Origin: Defluviitaleaceae bacterium | Lineage (GTDB): Bacteria; Bacillota; Clostridia; Lachnospirales; WRAX01 | DNA length: 7,187 nucleotides | Assembly: GCA_009787945.1 (NCBI GenBank) | Contig: WQSI01000090.1 | Span: 1-7,187, forward strand | Direction: 5' to 3' | In this document: positions 1 to 6,464 of the stretch, one piece after another | How the letters are laid out: each line of letters opens with the position of its first letter | Numbering within the stretch: position 1 is the first letter of the stretch | The notes under the pieces: generated by a model | The model's database searches: none | Seen by the model: the letters and a program-made list of their open reading frames with translations, nothing else | Told to the model about the DNA's origin: nothing | Translations under genes and position numbers: made by a program

Positions 1-1
1 A

Positions 2-1174
2 GGTGCTTTGATTGTTAACAATTTTTACCATGGGGCTAGCGGCTTCGAGGTACACACCCCTACCGACCCTAACAATCCCCCAGGCAATATTGACAGACCG
101 CCATGGATTGTACGCCCTCCAATAGAACCGCCGCCCCTTATCCCTACAGAGCCTTCCTTCCCAATAATCACCATAGACCCAGACGAGCCGCCCTTCGTTG
201 ACAAGCCTATCGAACCGCCAATTGGCGAAGTTCCTCCAGATACAGGTCAACCTGATGAGCCTACAGAACCAACTGAACCAACTGAACCGACAGAACCTAC
301 AGAGCCAGGCGAACCGACAGAACCGACTGAACCGACTGAACCAGGAGAACCTACTGAACCTACTGAACCGACTGAACCAGGCGAACCGACAGAACCGACA
401 GAACCAGAAGAGCCAACTGAACCTTCTGAACCAACTGAACCAGGAGAACCAACTGAACCAGGAGAACCAACTGAACCAGGAGAACCGACAGAACCAGGAG
501 AACCAGGAGAACCAACAGAACCAACTGAACCAACAGAACCCACCGAACCACCCATCACAGTGCCACCTACAGTGCCAGCAGAACCTCCAACCATACCGAT
601 AAACCCAGAAGAGCCGCCATATATAGCTGTGCCGCCCTTCGGCGTAATCCCCATCGACCCATACGACCCGCCATTTATAGGCATTGTACCCATCGACCCT
701 GACGAGCCTACACCACCAGGGGTTTTCCCCATCGACCCTGACGAACCGCCAGCAATCGGCATTGTAATTCCGCCAATTTGGACATCACCTCCAGGCCCTA
801 ACCGTCCTCCTGGCACTATAGTGCCTGTAGACCCGTCAAAGCCCATCGGCATTATACCATTTGACCCAGAGTTGCCGCCATTTATAGGCGTAAAACCCCC
901 GCCACCTGCGGGAGCTGGACCTTCACCTCAACCACCACAACCCCCTGAGCAGGTTGTAATAACCCATGAGGAAGAAATCCACGAACAGCCCGAAATACCC
1001 GAAACAATAACCCAAGTAACCACCCCGCCAACCCAAACAACTTTCGACAACCCAAACACAGGTGACAATAACTCTAACCTTAACATCATAATCTCCACAA
1101 CAGGGCTAACATTATCTGCCGTGTCACTAGCCATTTTAAAAAGCCGACGTAATATAAGGATTGTGCGTAGATAA
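2..1174 (+). CDS. Proline-rich repeat surface protein with C-terminal NPxTG sorting signal (5' end outside window)
   Basis: The frame is open to the left edge. A TTG at 8 is a possible start, but no signal peptide follows it, so the true start is probably upstream. Residues are counted from that TTG. Residues 20-80 are Pro-rich. Residues 84-181 are an almost uninterrupted Glu-Pro-Thr/Glu-Pro-Gly tract. Residues 195-300 carry several PIDPDEPPFIG-like motifs, and 318-345 form a Glu/Thr-rich linker. The C-terminus has the order of a cell-wall sorting signal: NPNTG at 348-352, a hydrophobic segment at about 358-377, then a basic tail rich in Arg ending at 388. NPxTG motifs are known sortase substrates, for example NPKTG of Bacillus anthracis IsdC. 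The inference is a wall-anchored protein whose Pro-rich part acts as a stalk or wall-spanning region, with any adhesive or enzymatic domain in the missing N-terminal part. Function is unknown. It is convergent with glgB. Confidence 0.8.
   Translation, partial: GALIVNNFYHGASGFEVHTPTDPNNPPGNIDRPPWIVRPPIEPPPLIPTEPSFPIITIDPDEPPFVDKPIEPPIGEVPPDTGQPDEPTEPTEPTEPTEPTEPGEPTEPTEPTEPGEPTEPTEPTEPGEPTEPTEPEEPTEPSEPTEPGEPTEPGEPTEPGEPTEPGEPGEPTEPTEPTEPTEPPITVPPTVPAEPPTIPINPEEPPYIAVPPFGVIPIDPYDPPFIGIVPIDPDEPTPPGVFPIDPDEPPAIGIVIPPIWTSPPGPNRPPGTIVPVDPSKPIGIIPFDPELPPFIGVKPPPPAGAGPSPQPPQPPEQVVITHEEEIHEQPEIPETITQVTTPPTQTTFDNPNTGDNNSNLNIIISTTGLTLSAVSLAILKSRRNIRIVRR
257..550 (+). repeat. Glu-Pro-Thr/Gly coding repeat tract
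   Basis: This is a 294-bp low-complexity tract encoding about 98 residues of EPT and EPG triplets (9-bp basic period). The clearest tandem array is an 18-bp unit, GAACCAACTGAACCAGGA, at 428-445, 446-463 and 464-481. These three copies are identical, and a fourth diverged copy follows at 482-499. The Thr, Gly and Pro codons vary in the third position elsewhere in the tract, so the array is partly old and partly recently homogenised. No stop codon occurs in several alternative frames, which generates large spurious open frames on both strands. Confidence 0.9.
600..895 (+). repeat. Degenerate PIDPDEPPFIG-type coding repeats
   Basis: The protein repeats an xIDPDEPPxIGxx motif at residues about 197-208, 215-227, 228-239, 241-253, 273-284 and 284-296, with a further copy at 55-65 before the EPT tract. 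Nucleotide identity supports duplication. CCCATCGACCCTGACGA occurs at 689-705 and 728-744, and CCGCCATTTATAGGC occurs at 668-682 and 875-889. Spacing between copies is irregular. The role is unknown; the acidic, Pro-rich and aliphatic alternation suggests an extended segment. Confidence 0.7.
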
Positions 1175-1182
1175 TAATAAAA

Positions 1183-1209
1183 GTAGGGGCGCATATTATG
1201 CGCCCCTAC
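1183..1209. repeat. 27-bp palindrome (13-bp perfect arms), possible terminator of the surface-protein gene
   Basis: GTAGGGGCGCATA at 1183-1195 is followed by a single central T and its exact reverse complement at 1197-1209. It begins 8 bp after the stop codon of the surface-protein gene. In RNA it would form a roughly 12-bp, GC-rich stem with a 3-nt loop. There is no following U-tract, so it is not a classical intrinsic terminator, although it could stabilise or end the transcript. The same sequence forms the arms of the longer hairpin at 1317-1410, which marks it as one member of a repeat family. Confidence 0.75.
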
Positions 1210-1210
1210 A

Positions 1211-1290
1211 TGCGTCATCCCGCACCCCGCCACCCCGCCGTCATCCCGCGCTTGACACAGGATGACGCACAGGGCGCGCGGTATGACGTA
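1211..1290. repeat. CGTCATCCCGCGCTTGAC-type palindromic repeat cluster
   Basis: TGCGTCATCC at 1211-1220 is the exact reverse complement of GGATGACGCA at 1260-1269. An inner pair, CGTCATCC at 1239-1246 and GGATGACG at 1260-1267, lies inside it. The 18-bp string CGTCATCCCGCGCTTGAC at 1239-1256 recurs in reverse complement at 6403-6420, 5 kb away. A further partial copy (GGTCATCCCGCC) lies at 1413-1424. This is a dispersed intergenic repeat of REP-like character; no coding frame in it is convincing. Confidence 0.65.
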
Positions 1291-1316
1291 TCAGGTACTT
1301 GGCATCACCGCCCATC

Positions 1317-1410
1317 GTAGGGGCGCATATTATGCGCCCGCTGTCGGGCAAACGTACCCTCCATAAACATCACGTTTATCGGACAACGGGCGCATAATAT
1401 GCGCCCCTAC
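1317..1410. repeat. 94-bp long inverted repeat (MITE/REP-like hairpin)
   Basis: The first 24 bp (1317-1340) and last 24 bp (1387-1410) are exact reverse complements. The pairing continues inward with 11 of 15 matches to give 39-bp arms (35/39 paired) around a 16-nt loop at 1356-1371. Each outer arm is itself a smaller palindrome with GGGCGCATA and TATGCGCCC halves, so nested structures compete. It starts 26 bp after the glgB stop and could act as a terminator or 3' stabiliser for the alaS-glgB transcript. The structure fits a miniature non-autonomous palindromic element; no transposase or clear target duplication is visible. Confidence 0.75.
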
Positions 1411-1436
1411 GCAGGTCATCCCGCCAACAACTAGCC

Positions 1437-3572
1437 CTATTGCCTTTTCAAAATCGTAACCCCAAGAGGTGGTAAACGCAAAGTTATCCGCCCATTTTCT
1501 GGAATTAGCGGAGCTGTATTAACCACACCACTCCCCCCATACTTCACCTCATCAGAATTAAGAATTTCCACATACCCTTGGTCTGCGGGAATTTGATGAG
1601 CCTCATAAGCAACGGGTGTAAAATTACAAATTACAATCAGCTCATCTTCTGGCTTATCGCCACGGCGGACAAATGACGTAATAGACTGGCTTGCGTTATC
1701 CGCATCAATCCAATGGAAATTATCCCCATGAAGGGCAGGCTCTAAATTATACAAATGGTTAAGGTCGCGGGTGAAATCTTGAATTTGACGGTGATGCTCA
1801 AAATCCATTAAAAACCAGTCAAGCTCACGCTCGTGGTTCCATTCAATAAACTGCCCAAACTCCCCGCCCATAAACAGAAGCTTCGCCCCAGGATGCCCAT
1901 ACATAAAGCCAAAAGCAAGGCGCAAACCTGCGCATTTCTGCCACAAATCCCCAGGCATTTTGTCAAGAAGGGAGCGTTTGCCGTGGACAACCTCATCATG
2001 TGACAAAACCAAAACAAAGTTTTCGCTGTGGTTGTACATCATGGCAAAGGTTAGCAGGTTGTGGTGGAATTTACGGTGGATGGGGTCAAGGGTCATATAC
2101 TTCAAAAAGTCATTCATCCAGCCCATGTTCCATTTGTGGGTAAAGCCCAAGCCCCCGTGCTCCACAGGGGTTGTAACACCTTGATATTCTGTAGACTCTT
2201 CCGCTATCAAAAGGGTATTTGGATGTCTTTGGGCTATGATGGAGTTTAAATGCTTAATAAAATTCTCTGCCTCCAAATTGGTTGTGCCGCCATAAATATT
2301 CGGGCTAAAATCCCCCTCATTACGGGAATAATTAAGGTGGAGCATAGATGCCACCGCATCCACCCGCAAGCCGTCTATATGATACTCTTCAAGCCAAAAT
2401 AGGGCATTTGCTATTAGGAAATTGGCAACTTCATTACGCCCGTAGTCAAAGGTCAGCGTACCCCAGTCAGGATGGTGTGCCGTGCGGGGGTCTGGATGCT
2501 CATAAAGGTCTGTGCCGTCAAAAAACTCCAGCCCGTGGGGGTCTTTAGGGAAATGGGCAGGAACCCAGTCCAAAATAACCCCAATGCCGTTTTTGTGGCA
2601 GTGGTTAACAAAATATTTAAACTCATCAGGGCTGCCAAAACGGCTTGTTACCGCATAAAAGCCCGTCACTTGATAACCCCAGCTAGGGTCGTAAGGATGT
2701 TCCATAATGGGCATTAGCTCCAAATGGGTGTACCCCATGTATTTGGCATAATCTACCAACTGATGGGCAAGGTCTGTATATGTTAGGAAATTATCCCCAT
2801 CCTCTGTTTTGCGCCAAGAGCCTAAATGGACTTCATAGATGTTCAAAGCCCCGTCTTTTCGGCGTTTTTTAAGCCATTTGCTGTCACCCCACTTAAAGTC
2901 ACCCATTTTGTATAACAATGAGTTGGTAGATGGGCGCAACTGGGCAAATTTGGCATATGGGTCAGACTTTTGAAGCAACACATCATGGGCTGTTTTAATT
3001 TCAAATTTATAAGCGTCATAGGTGGCAAGGTTTGGAATGAAAATTTCCCAAACGCCGCTGCCCCCAAGAAGCCGCATTGGATGCCGCCTGCCGTCATAAT
3101 TGTTAAAACTGCCTATAACAGCGCAGGCTTTGGCATTAGGTGCCCAAAGGGCAAAATGCACCCCTTCCACCCCTTCATGGGTGATGAAATTTGCCCCCAT
3201 TTTATCCGCCAGGTTGTAATGTGTGCCGCTTGCAAACAGGTGAAGGTCAAGCTCCCCAAGAACAGGGGGAAAGACATAAGGGTCGTGGGTTATGTGGGTG
3301 TTGCCGCTTCCAAAGTCAACCTCCAACTTGTAAGGAAAAAGGTTTTTGCGGCGGGGAACTTTCAGCTCATAAAAACCATCTTCGTGGATAAGCTCCATTT
3401 GCCATTTCATGCCCTTTGCGTCACAAACCACGTGGACAGCATGGGCATGTGGCACAAAAGTGCGCACCACAAGAACATCCCCCGCCTTGTGCATCCCCAG
3501 CACTTCATGGGGGTTATGGTGGTTTGCATTTACAATTTTTGTGATTTGGGAAAGGTTTGTTGATGGGGTCAT
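1437..3572 (-). CDS. glgB: 1,4-alpha-glucan branching enzyme
   Basis: This enzyme cuts alpha-1,4-glucan chains and rejoins the pieces through alpha-1,6 links, setting the branching of cytoplasmic glycogen. The 711-aa length suits the two-N-module bacterial form. An N-terminal domain (about 15-110, with NPHEVLGMH) precedes a CBM48 module (about 130-230, GVHFALWAPNA and GSFNNYDG). The GH13 catalytic barrel follows, from about 245 to 590. Conserved motifs are visible: WGYQVTGFYAV at 298-308, DWVPAHF at 335-341, GLRVDAVASM at 401-410 (nucleophile Asp405), AEES at 457-460 (acid/base Glu458) and LSHDEVVHGK at 523-532 (Asp526). A beta-sandwich C-terminal domain ends the protein. The ATG is preceded by AAAGGGGG at 3580-3587 with 7-nt spacing. 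It lies 34 bp downstream of alaS, suggesting cotranscription. No other glycogen gene is in the window. Confidence 0.97.
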   Translation of the reverse strand: MTPSTNLSQITKIVNANHHNPHEVLGMHKAGDVLVVRTFVPHAHAVHVVCDAKGMKWQMELIHEDGFYELKVPRRKNLFPYKLEVDFGSGNTHITHDPYVFPPVLGELDLHLFASGTHYNLADKMGANFITHEGVEGVHFALWAPNAKACAVIGSFNNYDGRRHPMRLLGGSGVWEIFIPNLATYDAYKFEIKTAHDVLLQKSDPYAKFAQLRPSTNSLLYKMGDFKWGDSKWLKKRRKDGALNIYEVHLGSWRKTEDGDNFLTYTDLAHQLVDYAKYMGYTHLELMPIMEHPYDPSWGYQVTGFYAVTSRFGSPDEFKYFVNHCHKNGIGVILDWVPAHFPKDPHGLEFFDGTDLYEHPDPRTAHHPDWGTLTFDYGRNEVANFLIANALFWLEEYHIDGLRVDAVASMLHLNYSRNEGDFSPNIYGGTTNLEAENFIKHLNSIIAQRHPNTLLIAEESTEYQGVTTPVEHGGLGFTHKWNMGWMNDFLKYMTLDPIHRKFHHNLLTFAMMYNHSENFVLVLSHDEVVHGKRSLLDKMPGDLWQKCAGLRLAFGFMYGHPGAKLLFMGGEFGQFIEWNHERELDWFLMDFEHHRQIQDFTRDLNHLYNLEPALHGDNFHWIDADNASQSITSFVRRGDKPEDELIVICNFTPVAYEAHQIPADQGYVEILNSDEVKYGGSGVVNTAPLIPENGRITLRLPPLGVTILKRQ

Positions 3573-3579
3573 TTTTTCG

Positions 3580-3587
3580 CCCCCTTT
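3580..3587 (-). promoter_or_regulatory. glgB ribosome binding site
   Basis: AAAGGGGG on the minus strand lies 7 nt before the glgB ATG, inside the 34-bp alaS-glgB gap. This supports the chosen start. No convincing promoter with a -35 box was seen directly upstream, which agrees with readthrough from alaS. Confidence 0.7.
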
Positions 3588-3606
3588 CTTTTATATACTC
3601 TTACCG

Positions 3607-6201
3607 TTACCCAGCGACCCCTTTAGCCGCCGCGATAGCATCATCCATTTTACCAATATCCTTAATCCCCGCCTGTGCCATATTCGGGCGGCCGCCTCCT
3701 CCGCCTCCTGCGGCGGTTGCCCCTGCCTTCACCATATTACCACAGTGAACACCCTTAGAAACAGCACTTTCCGTTGCACGTATCAACAGGTTGCCCTTAC
3801 CCTCGGCAACACCTGCCAAAATCAGCACCCCGTCAGACATTTTGCTTATAAGGTCATCAGACAAATTGCGCAAGCCGTCCATGTCCACTCCCTCAAGGGT
3901 GGCTGTGTACACTGTAACATCGCCAATTTCTTCCCCTGCGGACAAAATGTCCCCTGTGGCATCCTGTGCCAGCTTCGCTTTTAAGGCAGTCAACTGCCCT
4001 TCAGCCTCTTTATTGGCGGCAATAAGCTGCTCTACCCGCTTAATAAGGTTTGCTGTGGGGGTTTTAAGAATGGCGGCGGCTTCTGCCAACTTTTCTTCCG
4101 TCTGGCGGAAATAAGCAAGGGCATATTTCCCCACAACGGCTTCTATACGGCGAACCCCTGCGGCAATACCACCTTCGCTGACGATTTTAAACGCGCCAAT
4201 GCCGCCAGTGGAGGTTAGATGTGTTCCCCCGCATAACTCTACAGATTCGCCCCCAATGTCAACCACACGCACCACATTACCATACTTTTCCCCAAACAAA
4301 GCCATAGCCCCACGGGCTTTTGCCGCTTCCATGCCCATCTCTTCAATAACAACAGGTATGTTGCGCAATATGCCATCGTTTACAATGTCCTCCAACTGAG
4401 AAATTTCCTCTTTTGTGAGAGCCGCATGGTGGTTAAAGTCAAAACGCAAGCCATCATGTCCTTTAGAAGCCCCCGCTTGAGTGGCTGTCTTTCCAAGAAC
4501 CTTGCTAAGAGCCATATGAAGCAGATGTGTTGCAGTGTGATGGCGCATTGTGTCCATTCTACGCTCTTCATCAACAGCAAGTTTCGCAACCTGCCCCTGG
4601 GTTATTTCCCCGGAAATAATTTTGGCAATATGTGCGAATTGCCCATTCTCTATTTTGACACAACCTATCACCTCTGCCGCGCCTGTGTCGGTTTCAATTG
4701 TACCTGTATCCCCTTTTTGACCGCCGCTTTCAGCGTAAAATGGGGTTTTGTCTGCCACAATCAAAACATTTTCCCCTTGGGGGATTATATGCTGAATATT
4801 AGCCGTTGCAAACAAATCATCATAACCTACAAAGTCCACAGGTGCAAGGCTTAACCCTTCAAAGGCAGAGCTGTCGCCACCTGTGTACCCTGCATCCTCA
4901 CGGGCAGAACGGGCGCGAGCCTTCTGTGCTTCCATTTCAGCGTGAAAGCCAGCTTCGTCAAGCCCTATGCCCTGCTCTTCTAAAATTTCCCGCGTAAGCT
5001 CTAGGGGGAAACCATAGGTATCATGGAGCTTAAAGGCATCAGCCCCTGCCAAAACGCCCCCCGCCTTAATTTCAGCAATTTTAGACTTTAACAACGCCAT
5101 ACCGCTGTCCAAAGTGTCGTAAAAACGGCTTTCTTCGTTGGTGATAATCTTCAAAATATGGTCTTGCCGCTCTGCAAGCTCTGGGTAGGCATCTTTATAG
5201 ACATTTATAGCAACCTGCGCCAGCTTGGCAAGGAAAAGCCCCTCAATACCAAGCAATTTCCCATGACGGGCGGCACGGCGAAGCAAACGGCGCAAAACAT
5301 AGCCCCGCCCTTCCCCAGAAGGCATAACCCCATCAGCCAGCAAAAAGGCTAGGGAGCGGGTGTGGTCTGTTACAATATGCACAGAAGTATCAAGCCCCGC
5401 CTTGTCGCCAAATTTTCCGCCATATTCATAGCCCGCAAGCCTGCAAACCTCTTCACGAATGGCGCGCATGGTGTCAATATCAAAAATTGAGGTTGCCCCT
5501 TGCATAAGCATGGAAATACGCTCCATCCCCATGCCTGTGTCAATGCCCTTTGCAGGCAAATCCCCATAATTTCCTTCCTCGTCCTTATTAAATTGTATGA
5601 AAACTAAATTCCAAATTTCCAAATACCTATCTTCTCCCGCTTCGTTACTTGCGAGGAAATCGTCTTTTCCAAATTCTGCACCGCGGTCGTAGAATATTTC
5701 GCTGCATGGCCCACAAGGCCCTACAGACAATTCCCAAAAATTGTCATCTTTACCAAGGCGGTTTATACGCTCTGGAGCAACTCCCACCTCTTTTTCCCAA
5801 ATTTCATGGGCTTCGTCATCATCTAAATATACCGTCACCCAAAGCTTGTCCGCAGGGATTTTAAGCTCCCCCGTCAAAAACTCCCACGCCCAATGTATGC
5901 TCTCCTTCTTAAAATAATCCGCAAAGGAAAAGTTACCGAGCATTTCAAAAAAAGTGCCGTGACGGGCTGTTTTGCCCACCTCGTCAATATCCCCTGTACG
6001 CACGCATTTTTGGCTTGTTGTCACCCGTTTAGATGGGGGGGTTGCCTGCCCCATGAAAAAAGGCTTCATAGGTGCCATACCCGCGTTTATAAGCAACAGG
6101 GATTTATCCCCATCAGGCACAAGGCTGTAGCTTGGCAGGCGCAAATGCTCCTTGCCCTCAAAAAACTTCAAAAACTTTTCTCTTATGTCATTAACTTTCA
6201 T
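3607..6201 (-). CDS. alaS: Alanyl-tRNA synthetase
   Basis: This enzyme charges tRNA-Ala with alanine in the cytoplasm and edits mischarged Ser/Gly-tRNA-Ala. Its 864 aa are full length for the bacterial enzyme. The class II catalytic domain is at the N-terminus (INAGMAPMKPFF at 38-49, HGTFFEMLGNFSFADYF at 81-97, GPCGPCSEI at 161-169, IDTGMGMER at 220-228). The tRNA-recognition domain includes GEGRGYVLRRLLRRA (296-310) and DTYGFPLELT (394-403). The editing domain has TPFYAESGGQKGDTG (486-500) and the four metal ligands His555, His559, Cys657 and His661 (HTATH and CGGTH). A helical linker at about 700-745 leads to the C-Ala domain, which ends with the Gly-rich GGGGGGRPNMAQAG at 832-845. All expected motifs are intact. 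The ATG has GGAGG 7 nt upstream. It is probably the first gene of an alaS-glgB operon. Confidence 0.98.
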   Translation of the reverse strand: MKVNDIREKFLKFFEGKEHLRLPSYSLVPDGDKSLLLINAGMAPMKPFFMGQATPPSKRVTTSQKCVRTGDIDEVGKTARHGTFFEMLGNFSFADYFKKESIHWAWEFLTGELKIPADKLWVTVYLDDDEAHEIWEKEVGVAPERINRLGKDDNFWELSVGPCGPCSEIFYDRGAEFGKDDFLASNEAGEDRYLEIWNLVFIQFNKDEEGNYGDLPAKGIDTGMGMERISMLMQGATSIFDIDTMRAIREEVCRLAGYEYGGKFGDKAGLDTSVHIVTDHTRSLAFLLADGVMPSGEGRGYVLRRLLRRAARHGKLLGIEGLFLAKLAQVAINVYKDAYPELAERQDHILKIITNEESRFYDTLDSGMALLKSKIAEIKAGGVLAGADAFKLHDTYGFPLELTREILEEQGIGLDEAGFHAEMEAQKARARSAREDAGYTGGDSSAFEGLSLAPVDFVGYDDLFATANIQHIIPQGENVLIVADKTPFYAESGGQKGDTGTIETDTGAAEVIGCVKIENGQFAHIAKIISGEITQGQVAKLAVDEERRMDTMRHHTATHLLHMALSKVLGKTATQAGASKGHDGLRFDFNHHAALTKEEISQLEDIVNDGILRNIPVVIEEMGMEAAKARGAMALFGEKYGNVVRVVDIGGESVELCGGTHLTSTGGIGAFKIVSEGGIAAGVRRIEAVVGKYALAYFRQTEEKLAEAAAILKTPTANLIKRVEQLIAANKEAEGQLTALKAKLAQDATGDILSAGEEIGDVTVYTATLEGVDMDGLRNLSDDLISKMSDGVLILAGVAEGKGNLLIRATESAVSKGVHCGNMVKAGATAAGGGGGGRPNMAQAGIKDIGKMDDAIAAAKGVAG

Positions 6202-6208
6202 TTATATG

Positions 6209-6213
6209 CCTCC
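6209..6213 (-). promoter_or_regulatory. alaS ribosome binding site
   Basis: GGAGG on the minus strand (within TCTGGAGGC) is spaced 7 nt from the ATG at 6201 and fixes the alaS start. Confidence 0.85.
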
Positions 6214-6230
6214 AGAAATGCTTTTTATTA

Positions 6231-6259
6231 ATTATACCATTAAATTACAGCCAAGTCAA
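6231..6259 (-). promoter_or_regulatory. alaS(-glgB) sigma-70/SigA promoter
   Basis: On the minus strand TTGACT (6259-6254) and TATAAT (6236-6231) are separated by 17 bp. This is a near-consensus housekeeping promoter. Transcription would begin near 6224, leaving a leader of only about 23 nt before alaS. That leaves no room for a T-box riboswitch, a common control of aminoacyl-tRNA synthetase genes in Bacillota. The -35 box falls in the left end of the inverted-repeat element at 6253-6466. Confidence 0.8.
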
Positions 6260-6271
6260 TTACATATTGAC
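6253..6271. repeat. 19-bp direct repeat, copy 1 (with internal dyad)
   Basis: AAGTCAATTACATATTGAC here is identical to 6446-6464. Each copy contains a dyad, GTCAAT-5 bp-ATTGAC. This copy overlaps the alaS -35 box. It could be part of the inverted ends of the surrounding element or a regulator binding site. Confidence 0.8.
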
Positions 6272-6318
6272 GGCTGTTGACAAACCGCCAATCCCGCCAT
6301 CCCATGCTCATTCTCTCA

Positions 6319-6420
6319 CGTCATTGCGGGCTTGACCCGCAATCCCACATGTCATTCCTAGCCCCATACTGTAGGGGCTACTTATTACTGATGGGTTCCC
6401 GCGTCAAGCGCGGGATGACG
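6319..6420. repeat. Facing pair of CGTCAT...CTTGA palindromic repeats
   Basis: CGTCATTGCGGGCTTGACCC begins at 6319, and a related copy lies in inverted orientation ending at 6420 (GTCAAGCGCGGGATGACG at 6403-6420). Each makes its own small hairpin with a CTTGA/TCAAG loop: 8-bp stem at 6323-6343 and 7-bp stem at 6397-6415. Together they can pair imperfectly with each other. Between them is a TAGCCCC/GGGGCTA hairpin carrying the GTAGGGGC motif also seen at 1183 and 1317. The 6403-6420 segment is an exact reverse complement of 1239-1256. Confidence 0.75.
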
Positions 6421-6445
6421 AACTGGAAGGTTTGTCTACAACCTA

Positions 6446-6464
6446 AAGTCAATTACATATTGAC
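6446..6464. repeat. 19-bp direct repeat, copy 2 (with internal dyad)
   Basis: This is identical to 6253-6271. Its right arm, ATTGAC, overlaps the -35 box of the aspartokinase promoter, mirroring the position of copy 1 at the alaS promoter. Confidence 0.8.

Larger units (their letters stand above)
1175..1436. other. Convergent intergenic region filled with palindromic repeats, no gene
   Basis: This 262-bp gap lies between the ends of the surface-protein gene and glgB. Apart from a short AT-rich stretch after the first stop codon, nearly all of it is accounted for by the palindromes at 1183-1209, 1211-1290 and 1317-1410. Short open frames crossing it have no ribosome binding site or recognisable product. 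Confidence 0.7.

Noticed and set aside
198..602. Plus-strand 134-aa Asn/Gln/Leu-rich open frame
   Set aside because: It is an out-of-frame reading of the same repeat tract and has no ribosome binding site or domain.
247..852. Minus-strand 201-aa open frame with collagen-like Gly-Ser-Val/Pro triplets
   Set aside because: It is the reverse reading of the EPT/EPG repeat, whose 9-bp period removes stops in several frames. It has no start context, whereas the plus frame extends from the window edge to a proper sorting signal and stop.
1183..1209. Classical rho-independent terminator
   Set aside because: The stem is strong but no U-rich tract follows it on either strand, so only a possible terminating or stabilising role is noted.
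1183..1410. CRISPR array
   Set aside because: Repeats are palindromic and only two or three in number, with irregular spacing and no set of unique equal-length spacers.
2970..3563. 197-aa plus-strand open frame opposite glgB
   Set aside because: It lies wholly antisense to well-conserved glgB coding sequence and shows no recognisable protein features.
3409..3984. 191-aa plus-strand open frame spanning the alaS-glgB junction
   Set aside because: It is antisense to the conserved ends of two clear genes and its composition does not resemble a real protein.
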